Source: Pseudomonadota bacterium | GTDB taxonomy: Bacteria > Pseudomonadota > Gammaproteobacteria > Burkholderiales > Eutrophovitaceae | Length of the DNA stretch: 6,148 nucleotides | NCBI GenBank assembly: GCA_002704665.1 | Contig: PAHB01000117.1 | Span: 1 to 6,148, forward strand | Direction: 5' to 3' | Part shown: positions 1 through 6,041 of the stretch, one piece after another | Layout of the letters: the number at the start of each line of letters is the position of its first letter | Position numbering within the stretch: position 1 is the stretch's first letter | The notes under the pieces: model-generated | Database searches by the model: none | Seen by the model: only the letters and a program-made list of their open reading frames with translations | Told to the model about the DNA's origin: nothing | Program-made: the position numbers and the translations under genes

Positions 1-2
1 CA

Positions 3-446
3 ATTTCTGAGTTTTCGATGATTCCTCGTCCTTTAATTTTCACAAATGGAGTTTTTGACATCCTCCACAGAGGACATATCACCTATTTAGAGGAATCACG
101 AAGAATGGGAAAAACGCTTCTGGTTGCACTCAACAGTGATAAATCAACGAAAAAACTTAATAAGGGACAAGACAGACCGATTAACACCTTAGAGGATCGT
201 TTATCAATAATAGCGGCATTAGAATCAGTTAGTTACGTAACTTGGTTTGAAACTGAAACACCCCTTTCACTTATAAAAGAATGCAAACCAGATATTCTTG
301 TAAAAGGTGGAGACTGGGACTTAGATCACATAGTTGGCGCAGATATTGTCAAAAGCTCAGGAGGAACGGTAGTGAGTATCCCATTTAAATTTCAGAGATC
401 TACATCAAAAATATTGAAAAAAATCAGGCAAGTAAAAAACTTTTAG
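3..446 (+). CDS. rfaE2: RfaE2: D-glycero-beta-D-manno-heptose 1-phosphate adenylyltransferase (5' end probably outside window)
   Basis: This cytoplasmic nucleotidyltransferase transfers AMP from ATP to heptose 1-phosphate, making ADP-heptose for the LPS inner core. Counting from the ATG at 18, the sequence shows FTNGVFDILHRGH with the HxGH nucleotide-binding motif at 17-20, then VNSD-like LNSD at 38-41, DRPIN at 52-56, VKGGDW at 95-100, and the C-terminal QRSTS at 126-130. There is no kinase domain, so this is the split form, not HldE. From ATG 18 the product is 142 residues, but stand-alone RfaE2 proteins are usually near 160 and carry a short helix before the PRPLVFTNG-like segment. The frame is open to the window edge (ISEFS precedes the Met) and there is no good ribosome binding site before 18. 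I therefore treat the gene as cut by the edge, with Met 18 possibly internal. It converges on orn with a 14-base gap. Confidence 0.9.
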   Translation: MSEFSMIPRPLIFTNGVFDILHRGHITYLEESRRMGKTLLVALNSDKSTKKLNKGQDRPINTLEDRLSIIAALESVSYVTWFETETPLSLIKECKPDILVKGGDWDLDHIVGADIVKSSGGTVVSIPFKFQRSTSKILKKIRQVKNF

Positions 447-460
447 CCTTACAGCTAACC

Positions 461-1009
461 CTATGAAATTTGCAAAAAGTGCTGTCGATAGTGCCTCAAC
501 TCCTCGATAGACTCTAAAATATCGGCCAAAGCCTCGTGCTTACCATGCCGTTTCAAGCTAGTGAGAATCTCAGGGTTCCATTTTTTTGCTAATTCTTTAA
601 GCGTTGACACATCCAAATTTCGGTAGTGAAAAAATCCCTCCAGTTCTGGCATCCACTTTGCCAAAAACCGCCTATCTTGGCAGATCGAGTTTCCACACAT
701 TGGAGATATACCCTTTGGAACGTATTTTGATAAAAATTCAATCAAGGTGGTCTCACCCTCCTTCTCCGAACATGTAGATTGTCTTACTCGTTCGACAAGA
801 CCAGATTTTGTGTGAGTTGAAGTATTCCAATCGTCCATTTCCTCTAAAATATAGTCATTCTGCGAAATTACAATCACTGGAGCCTGAGCCAGAATATCCA
901 AATTAGATGAGGTCACGACTACTGCAATCTCTAGGATTCGGTCTTTTTCTGGCAGAAGACCGGACATTTCCATATCTATCCAAACCAAATTGTTAGCGTC
1001 TTGTGTCAT
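461..1009 (-). CDS. orn: Oligoribonuclease (DEDDh 3'-5' exonuclease)
   Basis: Orn degrades two- to five-residue RNA fragments, including pGpG from c-di-GMP breakdown, to mononucleotides in the cytoplasm, completing mRNA turnover. The 182-residue product is the usual family length. The DEDDh residues all fall where I expect them from E. coli Orn: Asp12 and Glu14 in WIDMEMSGL, Asp112 in QDRRF, His158 and Asp163 in KHEALADI. GNSICQDRRFL (106-116) and YRNLDVST (129-136) are also typical. The ATG at 1009 puts the first motif at its normal distance from the N-terminus. The ribosome binding site is weak (AAGATAAG-like). The gene is divergent from the M48 protease gene, an arrangement familiar from proteobacterial genomes. 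Nothing looks degenerate and the identification is firm. Confidence 0.97.
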   Translation of the reverse strand: MTQDANNLVWIDMEMSGLLPEKDRILEIAVVVTSSNLDILAQAPVIVISQNDYILEEMDDWNTSTHTKSGLVERVRQSTCSEKEGETTLIEFLSKYVPKGISPMCGNSICQDRRFLAKWMPELEGFFHYRNLDVSTLKELAKKWNPEILTSLKRHGKHEALADILESIEELRHYRQHFLQIS

Positions 1010-1100
1010 AATCTTATCTTATACCAAAGCTCAAGATGTTTTTACGGTAATTTTAAACCTTTTGACACGAAATTTATATTAACCCAACTAATACGAGACA
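1010..1100. promoter_or_regulatory. Divergent intergenic region between orn and the M48 protease gene
   Basis: These 91 bases must hold the 5' signals of both divergent genes unless either is transcribed from within its neighbour. On the + strand there is a perfect TTGACA at 1062-1067, but no good -10 at 16-18 bases from it (the best is AACTAA at 1086-1091). A TATATT at 1075-1080 has only a weak TTTAAA at 1052-1057 as partner. On the - strand TATAAG (1018-1023) is a good hexamer, but it lies so close to the orn ATG that transcripts would be nearly leaderless. The location is secure; the individual promoter elements are not. Confidence 0.35.
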
Positions 1101-2348
1101 ATGATAAACGCTTTTTCTACCTTATTCTTAGTTTTACTACTGGTTTCATCGCTATTTAAAATCATACTAGCAGGAAGGCATATCAGCTTTATTCAATCGA
1201 AACGTGCCAATGTTCCAGACGCGTTCAAAGAAAATATCTCGCTTGAATCCCATCAGAAGGCTGCCGACTATACCGTGTCAAAGGTAAAACTCTCTTTTGT
1301 GGCCCTCTTTGTAGATATTTTGCTGATACTTTTTCTAACATTTGGAGGGGGAATTAAAGCAATTGACTCTTTTACATTAAGTTTTACTACTGATCCAATT
1401 AATCAAGGAGTAATTTTCTTAGCACTACTTTTTCTTGTGACTTCAATTTTTGATTTGCCCATTGGGGTCTATAGAACTTTTGTAATAGAGGTGCGCTACG
1501 GCTTTAACAAAACAACTGTAGGCACATGGATATCAGACTTATTAAAAAATTTAATTGTGGCAACTATTATTGGACTACCTTTAATCTGGGCGATTATCTT
1601 TTTTATGGAAATTATGGGAAATCAGTGGTGGATTTACGTATGGATTTTGTTGATGGTTTTTATGGGCTTTATACAATTTATTGGGCCGACTTACATTGCT
1701 CCTTTGTTTAACAAATTCACACCGATGGAAGATAGTGAACTCAAAGTAAGGGTGGAACAGTTATTGAGCAAATGTGGGTTTTCGTCTAATGGACTCTTTA
1801 TAATGGACGGCAGCAAAAGGAGCAGTCATGGCAACGCCTACTTCACCGGTTTCGGCAACAATAAAAGAATAGTGTTTTTTGATACCCTATTAGAACGTTT
1901 GGGAATTTCAGAAATTGAGGCTGTCTTGGCACACGAGCTTGGTCATTTTCGACTCAACCACGTCATAAAAAGGCTTCTGCTCGTATCATTTGGGTCTGTT
2001 GTATTTTTAGCAATTCTTGGGGTTTTAAAAAATCAAGATTGGTTTTATCTCGGTCTTAACGTTAATCCTGCAACCAACAACGGCGTAGCTTTGGGTTTGT
2101 TTTTTATTATTGTGCCTGTTTTCACGTTCATGCTACAACCAATTCTGTCAAAAATGTCCCGAGGACACGAATTTGAAGCCGATGAATATGCATCTAGACA
2201 CGCTCCCGCTAAAGACCTAGTTAGCGCACTCGTTAAACTCTATAACGACAATGCCTCAACACTAACACCTGATCCATTGTATTCAGCGTGGTATGACTCT
2301 CATCCCTCTGCTTCAGCACGAATTGCCCGACTAGAAAAACCAAACTGA
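1101..2348 (+). CDS. M48 family zinc metalloprotease, Ste24/CAAX prenyl protease 1 type
   Basis: This is an integral inner-membrane zinc endopeptidase of subfamily M48A, 415 residues, full length for bacterial Ste24 homologues. Hydrophobic segments lie near residues 3-24, 63-82, 102-120, 149-170, 176-196, 291-308 and 329-347. The zinc motif HELGH is at 278-282; the third ligand is expected to be Glu357 in HEFEAD, with Asp361 next in the motif. Other family marks are YGFNKTT (133-139), PLFNKF (201-206), the substrate-groove segment GSKRSSHGNAYFTGFG (237-252) and SHPSASARI (400-408). In eukaryotes Ste24 cuts prenylated CAAX proteins and clears clogged translocons. Bacteria lack CAAX prenylation, so a role in membrane-protein quality control is the better guess, by inference. 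The gene is divergent from orn and followed after 87 bases by phhB on the same strand. The ribosome binding site is weak. Confidence 0.95.
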   Translation: MINAFSTLFLVLLLVSSLFKIILAGRHISFIQSKRANVPDAFKENISLESHQKAADYTVSKVKLSFVALFVDILLILFLTFGGGIKAIDSFTLSFTTDPINQGVIFLALLFLVTSIFDLPIGVYRTFVIEVRYGFNKTTVGTWISDLLKNLIVATIIGLPLIWAIIFFMEIMGNQWWIYVWILLMVFMGFIQFIGPTYIAPLFNKFTPMEDSELKVRVEQLLSKCGFSSNGLFIMDGSKRSSHGNAYFTGFGNNKRIVFFDTLLERLGISEIEAVLAHELGHFRLNHVIKRLLLVSFGSVVFLAILGVLKNQDWFYLGLNVNPATNNGVALGLFFIIVPVFTFMLQPILSKMSRGHEFEADEYASRHAPAKDLVSALVKLYNDNASTLTPDPLYSAWYDSHPSASARIARLEKPN

Positions 2349-2384
2349 TCAATAAAGTTCGTAACGATAATGAGATTTATTTGT

Positions 2385-2413
2385 TTGAAGGTAAAAAAAT
2401 AAGAAAATATTGT
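2385..2413 (+). promoter_or_regulatory. Candidate sigma-70 promoter for phhB
   Basis: TTGAAG (2385-2390) and TATTGT (2408-2413) are separated by 17 bases and each match the consensus hexamer at four of six positions. Transcription would start near 2420, just before the ribosome binding site of phhB. This would let phhB be expressed apart from the M48 gene. Sequence this AT-rich gives chance matches easily. Confidence 0.3.
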
Positions 2414-2424
2414 AGGCAGGTCAA

Positions 2425-2431
2425 AAGGAAG
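2425..2431 (+). promoter_or_regulatory. Ribosome binding site of phhB
   Basis: AAGGAAG ends four bases before the ATG at 2436 (its AAGGA core ends six bases before). It is one of the two clearest Shine-Dalgarno sequences in the window and supports the chosen phhB start. Confidence 0.7.
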
Positions 2432-2435
2432 AAAA

Positions 2436-2777
2436 ATGTCAAAGATTGTTGCTGAGTTAATAAGAAAAAAGTGTGTGCCGTGTGAAGGTGGAGTTGATCC
2501 CATGAAAATAGGTGATATTAAATTGATGCTCAATGGTTTGCAGGACTGGGATTACTCTCAAGGATTTATACACAAAAGCTATAAATTCAAAGATCACTAT
2601 ATGGCTGTCTCATTCCTTAATGCCGTGGCTTGGATATCTCATCGAGAAGACCACCATCCAAATTTAGAAATAGGCTACAACGAAGTTAAAGTAAAATATC
2701 AAACTCATGCAATATCTGGAATTTCGGAAAATGATTTTATTTGTGCTGCAAAGGTTGACTACTTATTAGATATTTAG
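2436..2777 (+). CDS. phhB: 4a-hydroxytetrahydrobiopterin dehydratase (pterin-4-alpha-carbinolamine dehydratase)
   Basis: This small cytoplasmic enzyme dehydrates the 4a-carbinolamine pterin produced by aromatic amino-acid hydroxylases, so that the cofactor can be reduced and reused. At 113 residues it is normal for the family. The active-site signature HREDHHPN is at 69-76 (His69, His73, His74, Pro75), followed by the strand VKVKYQTH (84-91) and SENDFICAAKVD (97-108), the usual C-terminal helix. The N-terminal KKCVPCEGG with Cys13 and Cys16 is common in proteobacterial members. The start is supported by AAGGAAG just upstream. No phenylalanine hydroxylase gene lies in the window, so its partner enzyme is unknown; in bacteria lacking one, a role linked to molybdopterin or folate-type pterins has been suggested. 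It sits downstream of the M48 gene and converges on the symporter gene with a 24-base gap. Confidence 0.96.
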   Translation: MSKIVAELIRKKCVPCEGGVDPMKIGDIKLMLNGLQDWDYSQGFIHKSYKFKDHYMAVSFLNAVAWISHREDHHPNLEIGYNEVKVKYQTHAISGISENDFICAAKVDYLLDI

Positions 2778-2801
2778 GTGGCTAAAAATATTTTATATAA
2801 A

Positions 2802-4247
2802 TTATTTTGTTTTTCTTGATAAAAACAACTGAACAAAAAATATTGAAGATAAATTAATCAATAACCCCCAAATACCTGCATGAATACCCAGAAGGTTCAA
2901 AGAGATTTGAGGGGAAAACTTGAGACATAAGGTGCTCACCACACCAACCACTACACCACCTAGAACTGCTTGCCATTTTAATTCTTTTAACATAACCCCC
3001 AAAATAATACTGGGTGCGACTTGAAGCATTATCTCTAACTTTAGTACTATCAAACTCCAAATGGTATTCGACAACGAAACTGCCAACGCAGCCATTATAA
3101 ACATGAGAATCCATGTCATTAGTCTTCCGACATTGGCCAGTCGACTGTCGCTAATTTTGGGGTAAATTGGTCTAACTATGTCTTGTGTAAACATTGAACC
3201 AAGACTCAACAAGGCACTGTCTACAGTCGACATTATTGCTGCAAGAGCAGCTGCCATAAACAAAGCCAAGATAAATTTGAGAAAAACAAATTCTTGAGAT
3301 AGAAACTGCAGCAAGATCGGAATCACACGATCGGACTCGCTTCCCTCCAAATATTGGATATCCCCTAAAATCAGAACTGCAGCCATCGCGGTTAGCATAA
3401 TTGGTAAGGTCGTGACTAGTGGCATCACGCACATCCATTTAAAACTTTTTTGCAAAGTAGACCAATCCTTAGCTGCGAAAATACGCTGGAGAGCATGCGG
3501 ATAAATTGCAATAGCTATGCCAAACATAAAAATTAGCGATATACCTTTTGTTAATTGATAATTATCTAGAGCTTCCCAACCAGTAGTGTACAACCTGACT
3601 CGGTCATTTATAGTACCGGCATCCCCAAAGTTGAATAAAACTATAAAAAATACTAAAAGTCCTCCGACAAGCAACATTATTCCCTGAAGCATATCTGTCC
3701 ATATAACCGCCCGCATTCCGCCCATACTTTCATAAAAAGCCATAACCGTCGCCAGACCAAAAATACCGTAAACCATAGGTATCTGACCATCGCTAATAAC
3801 TTCTAATAATAACCCTGCTGCTTTTAAATTCGTGAGAACGTAACTCGCTAGTGTAATTATTAGGAGAAGATTAACGGTATAAACCAGAGGCGCGTTGTGG
3901 TATCGGAATCTTAGAAAATCAGCAATGGTAATGAATTTTTTCTTTTTAGCCAGTTCATTGAGCTCGCGAGCGAACAGCATAAAAACTGGAATTACCGCTG
4001 CCATTCCCAAAACAGCAAACAGAGATACAGGTCCATCCCTATATGCACGACCCGCAAAGCCCAGCATAGTATTACCACTATAAGTTGTAGCATACAACGT
4101 AAAAAAAAGACCCAGAAACCCCACCGAACCTCCAGCCAGATAGTATTCTCTAACCTGGTTATTTTTCGATTTAACCAACCAACCGATTATTGGTAGGCAA
4201 AAAAGATAACCTGCTACGAAAATCAATGCTAGGGAATCTGAGTTCAT
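2802..4247 (-). CDS. Sodium:solute symporter (SSS family), substrate unknown
   Basis: This is an inner-membrane secondary transporter of the SSS family (PutP, PanF, SGLT relatives) that uses the sodium gradient to import a solute. The 481-residue product is full length, and I count about thirteen hydrophobic segments, from residues 7-26 to 456-476. Family marks are ATTYSGNTMLGFAG (53-66) in the first core helix, GGMRAVIWTDMLQG (176-189), YPHALQRIFAAKD (249-261) and the sodium-site helix AAALAAIMSTVDSALLSLGS (332-351). The family's substrates cannot be told apart from sequence by eye: proline, pantothenate, carboxylic acids and others are possible, and no neighbouring catabolic gene helps. The ATG at 4247 places the first helix normally but has almost no Shine-Dalgarno sequence. 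It follows the CobD-like gene by 53 bases and may be cotranscribed with it. I recall that this position is not usually a transporter in related genomes. Confidence 0.93.
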   Translation of the reverse strand: MNSDSLALIFVAGYLFCLPIIGWLVKSKNNQVREYYLAGGSVGFLGLFFTLYATTYSGNTMLGFAGRAYRDGPVSLFAVLGMAAVIPVFMLFARELNELAKKKKFITIADFLRFRYHNAPLVYTVNLLLIITLASYVLTNLKAAGLLLEVISDGQIPMVYGIFGLATVMAFYESMGGMRAVIWTDMLQGIMLLVGGLLVFFIVLFNFGDAGTINDRVRLYTTGWEALDNYQLTKGISLIFMFGIAIAIYPHALQRIFAAKDWSTLQKSFKWMCVMPLVTTLPIMLTAMAAVLILGDIQYLEGSESDRVIPILLQFLSQEFVFLKFILALFMAAALAAIMSTVDSALLSLGSMFTQDIVRPIYPKISDSRLANVGRLMTWILMFIMAALAVSLSNTIWSLIVLKLEIMLQVAPSIILGVMLKELKWQAVLGGVVVGVVSTLCLKFSPQISLNLLGIHAGIWGLLINLSSIFFVQLFLSRKTK

Positions 4248-4300
4248 AAGAGATTTAACTAGGTGTTATTATCTGCCGCAAGTTAATTTGCGAGAAGTCG

Positions 4301-5218
4301 TCAAAAAAGGGAAATAAAAGCTACGCATCCAATCACCGCTAACCAAATAAATAAAACTCTTGAAATGAGGCGTATTAAGTCATTCAAACAGTCAAGATTT
4401 CCGTCCTCTTTCAATCCAAGTTTGCTATCAAAGTTCTCTCCAACTTTATTTACAAATGGATTTAAAAGACTAACTCCTAAAGCACCCGCCGCGGTTATTA
4501 TGAATACCATATTACTATTGAATACACTTTTTTTCATTTGATTACGCCAGCAAGTAACTGCATCGTCAAAATTACCGGCAACAGCTAAACTCAGGGCAAA
4601 AATCCGTGCCGGAATCCACTCTGCCATTCCATGCATTAACCCGATAATATTTTGGCCGTCATTTTCATTAATTAATTGATTGGACTCATGCTGAATAAAT
4701 TTTTTCGAAGCAAAATACATTACAGGGCCCAGCACGCCGGGCATGATAATCAGAAAAAAGATTATCGCAAATACGGACTCAAAAATTCTAATAAGCAAAT
4801 TACAAAATAAAATTCCTATCACCTTTTGTTCATCGATACCATCGATGGCAGTTTTTACCATGGCTTCCGCTTTAGGCTGAAGCTTGCTTGGACCAGATAA
4901 TCTAATTTCTTCGATATCTGCTTTTAACTCTTTAATATGAGGTAAAAAACTCGTCACCGAAAAGACTATCACCAAGTTCCAAATAAAACCCAAAACGGGA
5001 TGAATAAACTCAAGCGCAAAAAAAATAAAAAATACAGTAAACCCGGGAACAAGAATTATTGATAACCAGCTTATGAATTGACCAAAAGCACCCGACAATG
5101 GATTTTTTTGCATGACAAAATCCATATACCCAATAAAATAGCCTTCAAACAGTTGCTTATAGCTGTTTAAAGCCACAAATTCGGAAAGAAGAACTAATAT
5201 GAGTATAAAAAACGTCAT
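4301..5218 (-). CDS. CobD/CbiB-family (AmpE-like) membrane protein of unknown function
   Basis: This 305-residue integral membrane protein resembles the divergent CobD/CbiB-family proteins of Betaproteobacteria. True CbiB makes adenosylcobinamide phosphate, and AmpE is linked to beta-lactamase regulation; neither job can be assigned here because no cobalamin or ampD gene is adjacent. Hydrophobic stretches lie near 1-19, 48-68, 72-92, 133-168, 235-253 and 286-304. Recognisable family positions are RIFESVFA (144-151), the PGVLGPVMY turn (160-168), the MAEWIPARIFALSLAVAGNF core (198-217) and DDAVTCWR (218-225). The soluble segment between residues 93 and 132 is charged and of unknown role. The ATG at 5218 has no clear ribosome binding site, but an extended -10 promoter lies upstream. 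The gene follows the Nudix gene by 77 bases and precedes the symporter. Family assignment is good; function is open. Confidence 0.85.
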   Translation of the reverse strand: MTFFILILVLLSEFVALNSYKQLFEGYFIGYMDFVMQKNPLSGAFGQFISWLSIILVPGFTVFFIFFALEFIHPVLGFIWNLVIVFSVTSFLPHIKELKADIEEIRLSGPSKLQPKAEAMVKTAIDGIDEQKVIGILFCNLLIRIFESVFAIIFFLIIMPGVLGPVMYFASKKFIQHESNQLINENDGQNIIGLMHGMAEWIPARIFALSLAVAGNFDDAVTCWRNQMKKSVFNSNMVFIITAAGALGVSLLNPFVNKVGENFDSKLGLKEDGNLDCLNDLIRLISRVLFIWLAVIGCVAFISLF

Positions 5219-5250
5219 TTTTCTGAAATATTATTGCTAAACCAGACTAA

Positions 5251-5259
5251 ATCATAGCA
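5251..5259 (-). promoter_or_regulatory. Candidate extended -10 promoter for the CobD-like gene
   Basis: Read on the minus strand, TGCTATGAT forms an extended -10 element (TGn followed by TATGAT, five of six consensus bases). The -35 region is poor, with TTTAAT 16 bases upstream, as is common when the TG motif is present. Transcription would begin near 5244, about 25 bases before the ATG. It would allow the CobD-like gene, and perhaps the symporter after it, to be transcribed independently of the Nudix gene. Confidence 0.4.
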
Positions 5260-5295
5260 TTTTCAAAAAATAATTAAATGACATAAAAGCAAACA

Positions 5296-5910
5296 TCAAT
5301 TATTACTATTTAAATCATAATTTTGCGTACTCAGCGCCTCATATAAATTCACAAGAATTCCAGCAGTTGCACCCCAAACATACCAATCTTGGTACGAGAT
5401 CGAGAAATAATTATGATCATGCCCACGGATACTCTTTAGATGTCGCTTATGGTTTTTAGGATCTAAAATATAGGCGAGAGGCAGTTCAAGAACTTCCTCA
5501 ACCTCTCCCGAATCCGGGCGGTATAACGGTTGGTTTTCTACCCAGCCTACAAATGGCGTCACCCTGAAACCAGTCATTACGTCGTAATGGGGAAGTCGCC
5601 CCAGTATATTTATATTCTCACGAGATACTCCTATTTCCTCAAAGGTTTCTCGAAGAGCGGTTGATTCTAAATCTTCATCTTTCTCGTCGACTTTACCTCC
5701 AGGAAAGCTTATCTGCCCGGGATGTCGTGGGAGACTTTCACTCCTTTTTGTTAAGACAACTTTAGGTCCAGATCGATAACCAATTATTAACACCAAGACC
5801 GCAGCATTTTCAAAATTTGCCGGAATTTTTTTTTGCGTACTGCTAAACTGGAAATTAACGGGTTTATGCTCTAGAAATGCTAAACAACGGGCAATTATGT
5901 CCTGAGTCAT
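5296..5910 (-). CDS. Nudix hydrolase, CoA pyrophosphatase type (NudL/YeaB-like)
   Basis: This family hydrolyses CoA and its derivatives to 3',5'-ADP and phosphopantetheine, probably to clear oxidised CoA, in the cytoplasm. Numbering from the ATG at 5910 (204 residues), the CoA-specific signature LTKRSESLPRHPGQISFPGG occupies 53-72, running into the Nudix helix with Arg87, Glu88, Glu91, Glu92 and Gly94 (REtfEEIG), where the metal-binding glutamates lie. A longer reading from a GTG at 5985 would add 25 residues rich in Lys and Arg that resemble no family N-terminus. I chose 5910 because MTQDIIARCL begins the expected helix and an AAGGAG lies upstream. The gene is the first of the leftward block and is divergent from the exported-protein gene. 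The family is secure; the exact substrate is inferred from the signature. Confidence 0.93.
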   Translation of the reverse strand: MTQDIIARCLAFLEHKPVNFQFSSTQKKIPANFENAAVLVLIIGYRSGPKVVLTKRSESLPRHPGQISFPGGKVDEKDEDLESTALRETFEEIGVSRENINILGRLPHYDVMTGFRVTPFVGWVENQPLYRPDSGEVEEVLELPLAYILDPKNHKRHLKSIRGHDHNYFSISYQDWYVWGATAGILVNLYEALSTQNYDLNSNN

Positions 5911-5922
5911 CAAGTGAGAGTT

Positions 5923-5928
5923 CTCCTT
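5923..5928 (-). promoter_or_regulatory. Ribosome binding site deciding the Nudix start
   Basis: Minus-strand AAGGAG lies 12 bases before the ATG at 5910 and nine bases before a TTG directly preceding it (5911-5913). It lies inside the N-terminal extension that the GTG start at 5985 would create, so it argues for the shorter protein. The slightly long spacing leaves the TTG as a minor alternative start, adding one residue. Confidence 0.55.
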
Positions 5929-5949
5929 TTTAGTCCTTTTTCGATTCCT

Positions 5950-5992
5950 AGGTGCATAAATTATTATTTGGAAAATCAAAAGCACCTTTTTT
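5950..5992 (+). repeat. Inverted repeat AGGTGC-N26-GCACCT followed by a T run
   Basis: Two perfect six-base arms (5950-5955 and 5982-5987) flank a 26-base AT-rich spacer, and the right arm runs into T residues up to 5992. Read rightward it looks like a weak stem followed by a U tract, in the leader region of the exported-protein gene. It could equally be an operator half-site pair or chance. The loop is long for an intrinsic terminator and no + strand gene ends before it. Confidence 0.3.
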
Positions 5993-6041
5993 GAAAATTT
6001 TCATGTAGCATATACCAAAATTCAACTGTTTTTGTAGAGAT

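Larger units (their letters stand above)
5911..6041. promoter_or_regulatory. Divergent intergenic region between the Nudix gene and the exported-protein gene
   Basis: These 131 bases carry the 5' signals of two divergent genes. On the + strand a TTGAAA (5991-5996) and a TATACC (6011-6016) are present, but only 14 bases apart, too close for a standard promoter. An inverted repeat AGGTGC / GCACCT (5950-5955 and 5982-5987) lies in the middle and is followed by a T run. I could not fix a convincing promoter in either direction. Confidence 0.4.

Noticed and set aside
445..458. TAGC / GCTA inverted repeat between rfaE2 and orn
   Set aside because: Four-base arms in a 14-base gap are not enough for a bidirectional terminator.
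1018..1023. Minus-strand TATAAG as the orn -10 element
   Set aside because: It would start transcription within a few bases of the ATG and has no -35 element at a suitable distance.
1526..1711. Rightward open frame of 61 codons inside the M48 gene
   Set aside because: It lies wholly within the M48 coding region in another frame and reflects the AT-rich transmembrane codons.
2300..2533. Leftward open frame of 77 codons across the M48-phhB junction
   Set aside because: It overlaps the well-supported C-terminus of the M48 protease and the N-terminus of phhB on the other strand, and its product resembles no family.
2807..2828. Eight-base stem TTGTTTTT / AAAAACAA between the convergent phhB and symporter ends
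   Set aside because: The stem has a single G-C pair, lies inside the last symporter codons and lacks a GC-rich core, so it is unlikely to be a terminator and is expected by chance in AT-rich DNA.
2854..3438. Two leftward open frames (2854-3114 and 3172-3438) within the symporter gene
   Set aside because: Both are out-of-frame readings of a clearly coding, full-length symporter, with no family resemblance.
3895..4083. Rightward open frame of 62 codons opposite the symporter gene
   Set aside because: It is antisense to conserved symporter helices and has no ribosome binding site or recognisable product.
4277..4292. Small hairpin CGCAA-N6-TTGCG between the CobD-like gene and the symporter gene
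   Set aside because: The stem is five base pairs with no T run after it in either direction, so it does not support a terminator.
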